Positions 11,089 through 22,694 of a stretch of 64,000 bases of DNA are shown in pieces. The DNA comes from Ciborinia camelliae (lineage: Eukaryota > Ascomycota > Leotiomycetes > Helotiales > Sclerotiniaceae). The position numbers were made by a program, and so were the translations under genes. The stretch is taken from positions 30,303-94,302 of the forward strand of contig JANPYM010000005.1 of assembly GCA_025890175.1 (NCBI GenBank). Reading direction: 5' to 3'. The stretch's first letter is position 1. Each line of letters opens with the position of its first letter. The notes beneath the pieces were generated by a model. The model had not been told where the DNA came from. It saw nothing but the letters and a program-made list of their open reading frames with translations, and made no database searches.

Positions 11089-13147
11089 CTACTCTTCATT
11101 GGTCGCAAATGATCCGTCCTTGCAGGATGATGGTTCCGGAAAGCTCCAGGTAGCCGTGCGAAATATATTGAGTAGTTGACTTTGTCGGTCCTGCCACATT
11201 TCCTTGTCCTCATTCCAGGTTGAGAATCCATCCCAACTTTGGCGAACATTTTTGCTGGGATTTTGAGAGAACAAAGGTTCGATGACTTTGGAGTATTGGA
11301 TCGTGAGGTGCTCTGCTTCGGGGTCGAGGTATGTTGATGTAAAGTCTTCATCTACAATTATTGCATTGTGGGTAGCCAGGTCGAGATTTCTTACCGCCAC
11401 GACACCATCTAGAGGTTGATTAGCCCCTGTCCATCTGAAATTAACCGGGAAGTATTGCACTTACCTGATTTAATCAACGTTTCCCGCAAGCTCGCCAGAT
11501 ATTTTGACGATGATCCCTCAAGTCGTGGAAAGTCGGATTCAAAAACCCAAATTCTTAAGCAGCATGCTGTCAATGCTCTCAAAATCTCAAGCGTAGTCAT
11601 TGCTGCGAGATTATCCCTAAGATCCTCGGTAATTTGCGGGGATGAATCACCATGACCGAAAACTTCGTAAATGATCTTTTCGAGCGTGTTGTATTGATCC
11701 AACTGAAGAGGGACAACCACTGGACCATTCCTACACGGTAATTGTTCAACAGAACCAAAAATATCACCAATCGTCTCAATGGTATCTTCGTTGAAAACTT
11801 CATGAGATGTACTGTCGAGTTTTGTGAATCGTGATAACTTTTTGCGCTCCTCGAGCTCTTTTCTTAATCTTAAAATTTCTTTGTCTCTTTGCTCCACAAG
11901 ATACTCTGGAGAATTTTTCTCAATTTGCTTCTGGTTCGACCTCAAAAGTCTTGATTCTTGTTCAAAGTCACTTCGTTCTTGTTCACAGTCTTGTAATTCG
12001 ATTGTTTTGTCTCGCAGTTTCGCTCGCAGGCTTGAGATTTCCTCTTTCGCTAGATCAAGTAATACATCATCAATTTGTACTCCATTATCAACCTGGGGAT
12101 AAACATCTTTGCTCCTCCATGATGGTTTTATACCCTCGCGCTTCGCATGATGAGCCTCGGGGTTGCATTCTTCGCACAAGTAATCCATTGTTTCTGCTTC
12201 TGTTAAGTCCACTCCAACACAAATGCAGTGCTGCCATACACCACATTTTTTGCATCGAACCCAGTTTATAGTTCCATCGGTGATACCGCAGATGCATCGT
12301 GTTTTCTCTTGTGTCGGATCATTTTCAGCAGTGTGAACCGTTTTATTGATGCCACTACGACGCTTCCTGCGAATCGGGAACGGACTACTGGTAGGATTTC
12401 GATGATTCTCACTGGAGATGTGCGTGTTTTCATCCTGACTATCTTCAATTGTAGGAGAATATGGAAAAGAGGTGCTTGGAAGTGAAGAGCTAGTGACTGA
12501 ATTGCGCTGTGTTATAAATCGTCAGTTTATTTTGAGAAAATGATAAGATATAAGAGTCAGCCAGAAAAACGAACGTTGAACTTCCTTCTTTTAGTGGCGT
12601 GTTGAATTGTCTCCGGAGTACAACTGACTTTTCTGCGCTCAGACTTGATAGGAGTTCCGGAATTCTGTCGATAGGTGGTAGCCTGATTTTGCGGTGTTTC
12701 TGTACGAGTTGATTGTCGGGGACTAGCTTGTAAACTAGTACGCCCGTATGTTTTCAACTTGGAACCACCGCGGGTAGATCTTTTTGATGTTGGTTGATTA
12801 TGGCGGTGCTCAGATTCCAGAGCCTGGGAACCAAGCTCAATGTCATGCTTTACATCATCATCAAGGTAATCCAAGCAGAAATGGCCTTGGTCCAGTAAAT
12901 CATTGAAGGAGTGACTGTTATCACGGCCAAAGCTATGCCACAAGTCTTTTAATTTGCGTTTGATTTGGCGGAAGGTGTAGTCTCTCTGACACTTCTGCTT
13001 GAGGTGAGCGACGACGGTCTTCTCGAGATCGATGTCACTGTGCTGAATCGTAAAATCCAACCAAGAAAGCAAATCAATAACTACATGATTTGGCCATTCT
13101 GCTTTGGGGGCTACAGAGGCTGATTTGGCACGTCGTCTTTTAGCCAT
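11089..13147 (-). CDS. PHD zinc-finger protein with coiled coil
   Basis: Three exons (13147-12575, 12506-11465, 11408-11089) encode 644 residues; introns are 68 and 56 nt. The ATG at 13147 has a good context (CAACATGGC) and begins a basic MAKRRRAKS stretch. Residues about 262-305 form a complete PHD finger: CIC, CKKC, HCIC and CEEC supply the C4HC3 zinc ligands. Before it lies a basic patch (RRKRR), a likely nuclear localisation signal. A Glu/Arg/Lys/Leu-rich coiled coil spans roughly residues 340-420. The N-terminal 80 residues look helical but are not recognised. PHD fingers usually read histone H3 tails, so a chromatin role is likely; the partner is unknown. The gene is divergent from the Hsp70-like locus. 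Confidence 0.82.
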
Positions 13148-13624
13148 GTTGAAGTAAAGCAAAAGATTATGATTATAGTTTGAGAATCGAAATATGGGTG
13201 TGGTGATTTTAAATTACCTGCCATTTTGAGAACATTGTTTTGACCTGCATAAGCTGAAGCGGCGCAGCGGTGCAACGGCGCTTGTACCAAACTTTTGGGG
13301 AAATTCTACCAATAATGAAAGGCAAACAACCTTAATTTCAGAATGATTATTGGGGCAGTGTATTTCTTCATTGAATTCGATGAAAGATCACAGCGATCGC
13401 CAGTCGTTTTTCTTGATTGAAAGTAATACAAAGTGGTATCTTTCTTTAGTTTGGATTCTAATGAATTTGACTGACTTACCTCCACACCACTCTTTCTATC
13501 TCTCTATAAGATTCAGAGTCAGTACAAAAAGGTAGAGAAAAGCTACAAAAATATATGTGCACACCGAGCGATACCAACGGCTACTATTCACCGAAGGCAG
13601 GAATCGCGTGAATCGACATTTACA
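13148..13624. promoter_or_regulatory. Shared upstream region of the PHD gene and the Hsp70-like locus
   Basis: 477 bp separate the two divergent ATGs. No specific regulatory motif could be assigned. Confidence 0.4.
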
Positions 13625-16081
13625 ATGGCAGAAGATGACACAGCCGCAGCAAACTACGGCGCACCCATGGAAATTGATACTCAAGATGAGAGCGAAACAG
13701 ACCGTTTAGTCATTGCAACCGACTTTGGGACGACATTTTCGTGTGTGGCTTTCGCAAGCGAAAGGGGTGATATAAGAATAGTAAAGGGATACCCCTCTGA
13801 TCAAATGACTTTACAGAGGAACTCTCGCTCGGATGTACCCACTAAAAGCTGATACCCAAACAAAGCCAAGTTAGAAGAGCTGGCGACAGAGAATGCCCCG
13901 GATACCAATGAACCCGTGCTGAGGTTTGATGATGACGATGATGACAGTTCAGACGACTTTTATTATGGCGACGAACAAAATCCTTCCAGTGGCGATTCCA
14001 TGGATATCGATCCACCTAGAACAACCCCGAAGATAATGTATTGGGGATATGAAGTCCAAGACAAATTGAGCGACCCGGATCTAAACAGGAGTCAGTACAA
14101 TTGCATTACAAGATCGAAGTTGTTGTTAGACACTAGTACAGAAACCATGAAAGTCCGCGAGGAATTGAAACCTATCCTCAAAAAGTTGAAGGCTAAAAAA
14201 TATATCAAATCCAACGAAGACGTCATTGCGCAATACTTGGAGCAGCTATTTGTACACGCGAAGAGATATCTTACCGGAATCCGCAGGCTTAAAGACACAA
14301 CTATCGTGGAACATGTGTTATGCGTATCTGTAATATGGTCAGCAAGCGCGTGTCGGAAAATGCAAAGCGCCATGGAAGTCGCCATTCAGCGGTCGGATCT
14401 TGGAAGCGTTAACAATCTTTTCCTAGTATCGGAACCTGAAGCAGCGGCAGCTTACGTACTAGCAAGTAGTAACAGTATATATGTGAGTAAAAATGTCCCA
14501 TGATAGGTCCTATAGCTAACCGAGTTAAGCCTGGCGAGACATTCATTCTTTTAGACGCTGGTGGAGGAACAGTTGATGTTACTACATACACTGTCAACGA
14601 CATGTACACTCTCAAATTGAAAAGAAAAGAGGTGGCGGCGAGGGATATGAAAGCACTTTTCGAAATATTCCATCTGCTCACATTGTATAGGGGGGCTTTA
14701 CGGCTCCAGTTATCTCAACGAAGCATTTAGAAAATATCTATTAGGGCGCCTTGAGAGTGAGAGGTCCGACATAGAAACCAATGGGAGAACTATTGAAGGG
14801 ATCGTCGACCAACAAACTATAAAGTTCGAAAATATGACGAAAAGAACAATGGATGTGACAAATGAGCAGATGACATCCATTGCCATCCACATAGACGGCA
14901 TTCGCGAGAGTCGAGAGAAAGGTTTTATTGAGAATCATGTTATCATAACCCGGTAAATACATTTCGGTCTGTTTGCTGGTTTCAATATTAACGATTGCCA
15001 GGAATGATTATTTTAAGATTTCGAAAGATGTCTGAGAGGCATCATGGATCTGATGCTTGATCAGATCACGTTAGCACAAGAAGCTGAATTGAATGTAAAG
15101 GTAGTTGACCAGGCATGATGGTTTATGTTGAGCTAACGTCCAATGACATTCCTTGGAAGGTAATTCTTATTGGAGGGTTCTCTAATAGTCCTTCACTTAG
15201 AAAACAATTGAGAAGACGGTTGAAGAAGCTGAGAAAGGATTCGGGTATATGCATAGGTCTTGAGACTTTAGTCAATCCAAGTTCGCTGTGAGGGTCCTAG
15301 GAGGCAAGGTATCAGATAGTTTGAGCTAACAAATTTGGAACAGAGAAACTGCCATGGCCAGCGGCGCCATCTTACGAGCCTTCGATAAAGAAAACGACGA
15401 GCTCGAAAGAATTAGTTTATGCAGCTACGGGTTTCGATTGCAAGATGAATATAACCCCAAGGCAATTCCGGCACATAGAACTGTGAAACCAAAATTCGAT
15501 AGCAATGATGGTGTAGCCTATGTGGATGTCATTGAGTGGGTAGTCAAGAAGGTGAGTTAACCTGCGCGAGCAACCTCGTGCCTAGAAAACCTTGGGGCCA
15601 CAATTACTAAGGAGTGTCAAGGGAGAAATTATTCCTGCTGCAAAAGAGTATCGCATACCAGCTTATCGCATACCAGCTTATCGCATATTCGCCGCAACAA
15701 GGAAGACCTTTATTTATGAGCAAGAGTTATACATCTCAGACACTAGTACTGAGTCCCATTATAAGCTCACACATCCAAAAAACAAAGGTTCGCAACTCCA
15801 TAACTCAAAATAATTCTTCCTGTCTTGGTATGGCACAGTTCACAGGAGCAGAAAAGGCCGGCACCATTCGTTTAGACATGGGTGAATTGATAAGCTCCGG
15901 CACAATCCAACCGACAGAAGAAGAAGAGGGTGTTAGAGGAAAAAGACACTATCGAATTAACTTTGAACTTGTCATGAAAGTCAAAGGGCGGAATTTGGAA
16001 CTAGAAGGTTGTTTTGCAGGAAGGTCCCTGGGGAGTAAAGAGATCAGTATTGCGGCCGCCTTTGTCCCTGGTACGAAATAA
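13625..16081 (+). pseudogene. Hsp70-like (actin-type ATPase) gene, probably inactivated
   Basis: Family signatures are clear: ATDFGTTFSCVAF (phosphate-1 loop), VSEPEAAAAYVL, LLDAGGGTVDVTTY (phosphate-2 loop), GGLYGSSYLNEAF and ILIGGFSNSPSL (adenosine site). They match fungal HSPA12/Hsp70-like ATPases. Canonical introns are seen at 14483-14529 (GCTAACC branch), 14953-15001, 15101-15159, 15288-15343, 15552-15621 and 15788-15845. Three defects remain: an in-frame TGA at 13850-13852 where relatives usually have the Trp of a VPTE.WYP motif, a frame break between 14630 and 14695 next to a six-G run, and a one-base frame break near 15020-15030 just before CLRGIMDLML. The 3' half from 15030 is intact. 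A 15-bp triplication codes YRIPA repeats at about 15648-15690. A sequencing error could explain one homopolymer break but hardly all three. Fungal genomes often carry many such paralogues. Confidence 0.7.
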
Positions 16082-16550
16082 AATTTCGAGAAACTTGATC
16101 AGATATCATTAGCCACAGCAATGAAATTGAAAAGACTACATTTGAAAGTAGATGAATGACTTTGTTGTGTTGATAAGTGCGTGAGAAGGATGAGAGAAAA
16201 ATAGATAGAGGATCTCAATCTCAATCATTACTAAGCAAAATCCCTTGACATAAACCAACCTCATTACCTACCTAGGTAGCTTGCGGAAAGGTCACTGTCG
16301 ATATAGACGATAATCAATATGCAAGATGAAAGTGAATTGTTATTGTATGCTTTCTTTTCATTCATTACTGATTAAGACTTGTCGTCGTTATCTATTCTAT
16401 GTATCGATTGTACCCGATAGTGGTATGGTATCATAAAACCCCAACAGCCATTTCCCAAACGCCCCTTCAATGCCCATTCACGCCATGCCGTCCATTTCAA
16501 TCATAAGTTCATAATGCAACACAGTTCTCCCATTCGGTGATAACAGGTAC
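16082..16550. other. Intergenic, convergent 3' ends
   Basis: 469 bp between the Hsp70-like locus (+) and the secreted protein gene (-). Nothing further recognised. Confidence 0.5.
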
Positions 16551-17243
16551 TCATGCGCTGTAAACACTCCAGTCAATGCCGGCCACATCGGCATAACAGC
16601 TCACAGTTGCAGCATATTTGTCCTCATCTCCGGTTCCCTCACTGCACTGAGGCAATAAAGCAACATCCGAGCATCCAGCTGGTGTCTTCTGACTATATCC
16701 TCGATAGAAAAGTTGAATGGCATTTCCATATTGAAGAGTAGTGTTGCATGCGTAGAAAGTTTCGCCTTGATAGCCGTGGAATTGTATGATTGGGTCGGGG
16801 AATGTAGTAAGTCCTACATATGGTTGACCAGCCCCAGCGTTGATTTCTACAACAGAACGGTTGGAAGATGAGGTGGCGGGGTCGGAGGGAGTAATGACGA
16901 CGGCTTCGGGGAAGGTATAATTTCCACTTCCTGAGTTGGAGATGGTAGAGGAGTTACCAAAACGAACATCGGTGGCTGTGCCATTTACGTACAAAATGCG
17001 GGGACTAGCTTTGGTGCTTTCGGCAAGGACAGCATATGCAAGGCCGGCACCTGTGTGATAGGATTCGAGGACAAAGTGATTGATGGCTAGATTGCCTGAG
17101 GTAACGTTGGCGACGAGTGTGAAGTGTTTGGATTTAGATTGGGGTGGGTAGTTGGGGGCTTGTCGTTTAATGGTGGGAGCAGCGGATGTGAAGGAGGTGA
17201 GGAGAGCCAGAGTGCTCAAGATGTTTGTGGTTGAGAACAACAT
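16551..17243 (-). CDS. Small secreted cysteine-containing protein, function unknown
   Basis: A single exon of 230 residues. It starts with a typical signal peptide (MLFSTTNILSTLALLTSFTS, then AAP) followed by IKRQ, a possible Kex2-type site. The mature part has four cysteines, all in the C-terminal third (YACNTT, AGCSDV, PQCSEG, VSCYAD), which could make two disulphides, and several N-glycosylation sequons (NVT, NGT, NSS, NYT, NRS, NTT). The pattern resembles a widespread family of fungal secreted proteins of unknown function. An extracellular role is likely, but neither enzyme nor effector status can be told from the sequence. Confidence 0.82.
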   Translation of the reverse strand: MLFSTTNILSTLALLTSFTSAAPTIKRQAPNYPPQSKSKHFTLVANVTSGNLAINHFVLESYHTGAGLAYAVLAESTKASPRILYVNGTATDVRFGNSSTISNSGSGNYTFPEAVVITPSDPATSSSNRSVVEINAGAGQPYVGLTTFPDPIIQFHGYQGETFYACNTTLQYGNAIQLFYRGYSQKTPAGCSDVALLPQCSEGTGDEDKYAATVSCYADVAGIDWSVYSA

Positions 17244-19099
17244 TTTGATGTGTTATTGTTTGGTGGAGATAAAAGGTGTGATGGAGGTATTTATGAAGTT
17301 TATGTAGTTAACAAGTATCGTGTAGCTGATTCTAGCTTTTTCGGAGGGTATGATTCTTTGATATAAATGCAGCCTCGAAAGTGAATGATGAATTGATAAT
17401 GGTATGATACTTCTAAAAAAAAGAGAACTTCCTCAATACTTATTTATATCAACAACATCTCATTGCCCCACAATGATCTTGTACATCATATGATTCGTAT
17501 CGTGGCGGGTAGGCACGACCACTGACCGTAGTGGTGGCTGGTCATCCCGCCCATATTCTTTTTTGGTTTTCGACGATCATCATTATCATCCACTTAAAAT
17601 CATCACAAGTCTAGCTTTAAACCTTGAAATATATCAAATCCGTTAGTTTTCAGGTACGAAAGAGGGCCCTGACGAGGCTGTGAATCGGAAAGATCTTCGA
17701 TAACCCACAAAACCGGAAAGGATTGCATGAGGTTGGATGATAAATGGATAAGAGCGAGGGGAAAGGAAGGAAAGATCCACGGAGAAAATGATGTTATGCC
17801 AAGCTCGCTAATTATTTTATGAGCTAATCGCACCCCTTCATCGGAAGACCCTCAGTCATTTTCAGCCATTTTCAGCCACGACGGTGCTGTGCTATGCCAA
17901 CCGCAGTTTCCATTTGCATATGTTCCTGAATACGATGATGTTATATTCGAATTAGGGGATGGGATTGGATGAACACAACTCCCGACATATGTTGTACATC
18001 ACCGTCGGCAGATACGGATGCATCAAGACGATGCCCGATAGCCATCGAATATTTCTTGCTTCTTCGGCGATGACGATATTTTTCCATTTGTGAGCAACGA
18101 GATTTAGAGTTCAGTCAAGAGTTATACCCTTCATGCTTGTATATTTATAACACAACACTACGATATACTAAGGGAAAACCATTCAGTTGCCCTGACAAGG
18201 GACCCGGTACCACCGATACTTAGAATATTTTCACGTAAATAGCTTCAATTGCGGCACATGTGTGGCTCGTTCTATTTAGGCATCGCATCGCAGTCGCTGG
18301 CATATAATTTGTGGAAAACGAGGTTGGAGTGCCGCGAAAGCCAAGCATACGAAAACTTATTTAGAGTAGGTACTCCGCAATTTACTACGCCTTGTGATAC
18401 TATATTGAGCATTCAGAATCTTACACCTAACTGTTAGACCAACAATTCAAGTTGATTCACATCGCATTCCCGGTATGGGGAAACTTGCGGATATCGGCGT
18501 TACCGATCGCTATTCTGTTGGACAATATGTATGTACTCATATACCTAATTGGCAATAAATTGGTACAACCCGCGTTACACTACACATGACAACAAAAGCT
18601 TCCGGCTCTTGGATTTTAACAAGTTGGTTTGCATTGTGCAACACCAGTACTTTTTCAACCCAATCCACCTGATGAATATTCGGACCATGTCCAAAGGCCC
18701 GCCACCACCACACCATCTAAAAGTATTAGTTCTCGATCTTCGAACTTTCCATATCCTCTCGTTTAAAATAATTCACAAAGGGGCATATATGTAATTTTTT
18801 GGTGATTTGAATGAAGTGAATGCAACTAGGTTATTAATCGGTACTCAATGGAGAGATTCAACTCACTCGCCTCACCCCATTTCGTTACCCCACACAAACA
18901 AGCAGCAGCCAATTATAAGTATACCCATGCTGCGGGAAAGGCGTCACGAATCACTTCTGCCATACTCCGGACTCTGAATTCCAACTATTGCCGGGTGACT
19001 CTTACGGCGAGGAGTATATTTCAATTCATAAAAAAGTTATAAAAATTCCACATTCATCCTCAGTCCAATCAACCAACCCTCTCATCATCTCCCACCAAA
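17244..19099. other. Intergenic, 1.86 kb
   Basis: No reliable gene. An imperfect GC-rich hairpin lies at about 17504-17552 (GGCGGG ... CCCGCC outer stem, ACCACT/AGTGGT inner stem) in otherwise AT-rich DNA. Short open frames here show no domain. Confidence 0.5.
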
Positions 19100-19933
19100 A
19101 TGTCTTCCTCAACCCCCACCCTAGCTCCATCCCCAGAACTCTCTCCACCCATACCATTCACGCCCTCCAAACACAATTCCCTCCTCCCCGCCTTCATCAA
19201 CCTACACATAACCTGCATCTCATCACCTCCCCACCCCATCCTAACCTTCCTCCCCCCATTCCCCTCTTCCAAAATCGCCGCCGTCGAATCATGGTGGCGC
19301 GATCGTTTTGCCGAAGTCTTGGCCGGGACACGCCATATCGTGTTCGTGATGGTTTTACCACATGGTGGCGAGAAGGTAAAGATCGCAGGTGTGTGTATGG
19401 TATCCACGCCCAAGACGGAGACGGGACCGCATCAAGGATTCGTGGAGAAATTCATGGTGGATCCGGAGTTTAGGGGTCGGGGGGTCGGGTCGGGGATTAT
19501 GAGGATTGTGGAGGATGTTGTGCTGGAGAAGGGGGCTTGGTTGTTGGTTAGTTTTTTTTATTGTTCTTTTCTTCCTACTGTTTATATCATTTATCATTTG
19601 GCATTTCTTCCTAGGAATTTTAAAAGAACGTCGATTTGCTAATGGGGTTGGAAAAGATGCTAGATACAGATGTGGGAAGTCTGGCAGAGGGCATTTATAG
19701 AAGAATGGGGTATATAGAGGTGAGTTTTCTCGATTCATTGATTCACTGAGCATAGATCTCGATTCTCGCTCGCAATGGGACTGATATATGCGAGAATCAA
19801 GTGTGGAAGGATACCAGAATATGGCGTTTGGTCCCCGACGGGAGAATTAAAGACAGAAGTATTTTTCTATAAGAAATTGAAGGGCGCGGAGCAAGCAAAG
19901 GTGGAAAATGAACCGGTGAATAAGTTGAATTAA
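19100..19933 (+). CDS. GNAT-family N-acetyltransferase
   Basis: Three exons (19100-19546, 19627-19719, 19802-19933) encode 223 residues; introns are 80 and 82 nt. The acetyl-CoA-binding motif A is plain: KFMVDPEFRGRGVGSGIM contains the R-G-x-G-x-G/A loop. After it come EGIYRRMGYIECGRIPEYG and a final strand (FFYKKL), as in GNAT enzymes that acetylate small molecules or amino groups. The acceptor cannot be predicted. The Pro/Ser-rich first 30 residues are probably disordered. The ATG has a favourable context (ACCAAAATGTCT). Confidence 0.87.
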
Positions 19934-21131
19934 TTGATGATATGTATTTGGGGATTGGACCGTATGCATGTGATGTGATGTGATTTGGAGGTGGTCTTCT
20001 AAAATAGGAGTTGGTTCCGCTGATACCCAAGAGGAATATTAGATACCTATACATCGTTGGATAGAGTGATCAATTACAACCAAGAGGATGAAATATTAAA
20101 ATAATACTTATGAATTTTCTCCATTGTATTCTCGTTCATTTATTCATATCTCTCCGTCGCAGCGGCCTCACTAACTCCATATACCAATTTTTATCCTCCT
20201 AATACAAGAAACGAATACTCTTTCCCGTTTCCCATGCCCCTCTCTCTTTCCTTCTCTTCCTCCCTTTACCTCAAACAACCCCTTCAAAATTCAAATACAT
20301 ATCCAGTCCTAGAACATCTTCTCTCACTAGCCTAGCCGTCAAAACCGGTATTGGCTTCTGGGAACTTCATACTAAGGATATTCAAACTTTTTCTCCTTCA
20401 CACATCATGCCACAAACATACAGAGTAAAACTACCGTCTATTCCATCCTTTCCTTCCCCCTCATCCCCTCCTCTTCACTCATTTTCTTATCCCATCCCAT
20501 TCTCTCCTTATCCCATCCCATTCTCTCCTCTTCCCATCCCATTCTCTCCTCTTCCCTCCCCCCAATCCCTATCCCATTATAAGAATTAACATCAAAAATC
20601 AAATATAAACACAAAAATTAAACATAAGCACAAAATTACTCAGAACAAAGTATCCAAATATCCCAAGTATCCCATCCCATCCCATCCCATCCTATTTTTC
20701 ATTTCCTCCCCTATCCCTCCCCTATCCCTCCCCCTATATCTATCCCCCTTACCATAGACCATAAGAATGAAATCGAGAGTATAAATCAAAAATCAAAAAT
20801 CAAAACTTAGGTAAACAACGAAAGAAATTAAGCTTATTTATTTAGTACTATTTAGGAAGGAAAGAAGAAGGGAAAGGAAGGGAAAGGAGGGAAAGGAGGG
20901 AAAGGAGGGAAAGGAGGGAAAGGAGGGAAAGGAAGTCATGATATGTATAATATGTATGATAAACGACTAGAAGATGAAATCAGATGAGATAAGATAATGA
21001 AAAATAAAAACATAAATGGGGTATCTATTCTACAGTTTACCAACTCCCGGCTATTCCGAACTCCTTCTTACTACCAGGATCCCATTCAAAGGTATCCATA
21101 TAAAAGCCAAAAAAAAAGAAATGAAATCAAA
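19934..21131. repeat. Intergenic with pyrimidine/purine minisatellites
   Basis: A CCCATCCCATTCTCTCCT-type unit is repeated about three times at 20485-20560. (GGAAAGGAGG)n runs from about 20865 to 20932. The frames open through these tracts are low-complexity and are not taken as genes. Confidence 0.7.
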
Positions 21132-22694
21132 TCATTCATCCCCCTCATATCCCTCCAACGTCATATCCAAATCCATCCCTTCATCCCCATCATCCCACTC
21201 GACGCCAATTTTCCCAAACAAGCCTCTAGCCCTCCTCCTCTCATCCTCCCTCTTCTCCCTACCCCTCCTAACCTCCGCATCCCTCTGGCGTCCCAGAAAC
21301 CTCCGATCCGCCTCCATCGCCCCACCCCTCACTTTACCCAACCACGCCTCATCACCCTCCCATTTCTCGGGGACACAGAGCTCCCCAATATACAATGCCA
21401 CCATGCCTCGTAATCGGAGGAGGACTCTGGAATCCGAGTATGGAGGCGTCGTCATCAATTCGTCCATTCTCTGCGCGACGACTTCGGTGCCGACGAGTGC
21501 CGTGCGTCGAACTTCATCTCTTTCCTCCCAGCGCTTTTCTTTTCGTCGTTTTTGGAGTCGCGCTTGTCGCCGTTGATGCGCGGCAAATTCTTTATCCCCT
21601 GGATCTCCTTCTTCAGTGTCGTCATCCATATCTTCATCTTCGTCGCTGATATCGCTATCGCTAATATCCCTATCTTCGTCCTTCTCTGCTTGCTTGGCAA
21701 TCTTTCGTAATCCTTCTTTATGCTCAAACTGTATCCCATAAATTTCACATCCAAGCATGGCAGGCCAGAAATCGAGCGCGGTGACTGAACCGTGGAATTG
21801 TCGTTTGTAGGGATATTGAAGAATGAGACGTTCGTAATAATCTTTTGCTTTCAGCAGTCCTTCCGCCGTACCGTATCTCTTTTCTTCCCCTTCCTCGCCT
21901 TTTCCTTCTCCGTCTTCACCCCCTTCTTTGGATCCTCCCTCTTTATCAATATTCTCCTCATCACCACTCCCCTCCCCAACATCCTCTTCCCACCATTCTT
22001 TCCTCTGTTTATTCACCGCTCCTCTCATCAGTAACGCGGCCCCAATCCCCCAAAACCCCGTTTTCCTAATCTCTATTCCCTTCCCCGCAATCTGCATCCT
22101 CAAAAGTAACCCCCAAGCCCTTCCCGCTCTCTCCATATCCCCCTCTTCCAAATTCTTCATCATAATCGCAACCAGCACACTTAAATGTTGAAGCCTCAAA
22201 TTCGACCTCCCGGTTTTGCTCTCTTCTCTCTTACGCCTTTCTCTCTCCCTTCGACTTTTTGCAGATTCTTCTTCCGAGTCTTCATCTTCATCGTCGCGAG
22301 ACTTGGTAGCAGAATTGTGATCCTGGGAATCGATATGATATTTAGGAGGTAAACCTCGGTGAGGCCAATGTTTAACTCCAATTTTCGACGGTAATTCTTT
22401 ATCGAGTCCCAAGCCCGCCAATCGATATTGCATCACCTCTCCCGGAGTTAAACTCAATGGATTGGTAATTTCCACAGAAGGTTGTGATGGTCCTGCATTA
22501 TCTATTCCCTTTCCCCTTCCTGAATTACTATTTGTATTCGCGGTATAATCATCATTGTAATGATCATTTTGGTCGCTATCGCTATCGCGACGTTTTCGTT
22601 TCTGGGGTCGTAGAGAAAGTGATGAGAAGTGGATTTGAGGTGTTGTGGTGGATGTTTGAAATGTATCGGCTATGGGGAGAGTGAAAAGTGGCAT
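21132..22694 (-). CDS. RRN11: Probable RNA polymerase I-specific initiation factor Rrn11
   Basis: A single exon of 520 residues. The N-terminus holds a basic KRKRR nuclear localisation signal. The middle (residues about 165-215) has the helical segment LQHLSVLVAIMMKNLEEGDM followed by RAGRAWGLLLRMQIAGKG and RKTGFWGIGAALLM. This fits the TPR-like core of fungal Rrn11, the core-factor subunit that helps recruit RNA polymerase I to rDNA promoters. A second conserved stretch (AKDYYERLILQYPY, ALDFWPAMLGCEIYGIQ) follows, then DELMTTPPYSDSRVLLRLRGMVALY. Acidic and Arg/Glu-rich linkers are inserted. The assignment rests on these core motifs and overall layout; it was not confirmed by a database search. 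Confidence 0.72.
   Translation of the reverse strand: MPLFTLPIADTFQTSTTTPQIHFSSLSLRPQKRKRRDSDSDQNDHYNDDYTANTNSNSGRGKGIDNAGPSQPSVEITNPLSLTPGEVMQYRLAGLGLDKELPSKIGVKHWPHRGLPPKYHIDSQDHNSATKSRDDEDEDSEEESAKSRRERERRKREESKTGRSNLRLQHLSVLVAIMMKNLEEGDMERAGRAWGLLLRMQIAGKGIEIRKTGFWGIGAALLMRGAVNKQRKEWWEEDVGEGSGDEENIDKEGGSKEGGEDGEGKGEEGEEKRYGTAEGLLKAKDYYERLILQYPYKRQFHGSVTALDFWPAMLGCEIYGIQFEHKEGLRKIAKQAEKDEDRDISDSDISDEDEDMDDDTEEGDPGDKEFAAHQRRQARLQKRRKEKRWEERDEVRRTALVGTEVVAQRMDELMTTPPYSDSRVLLRLRGMVALYIGELCVPEKWEGDEAWLGKVRGGAMEADRRFLGRQRDAEVRRGREKREDERRRARGLFGKIGVEWDDGDEGMDLDMTLEGYEGDE

Noticed and set aside
13850..13890. A short intron that would remove the TGA of the Hsp70-like gene
   Set aside because: The only GT...AG pair spans about 36 nt, shorter than every other intron here, and would delete the conserved YP residues after the expected Trp.
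21016..21576. 186-codon + strand frame
   Set aside because: Overlaps the RRN11-like gene in antisense; the Ser/Pro-rich product mirrors the Glu/Arg-rich coding strand.
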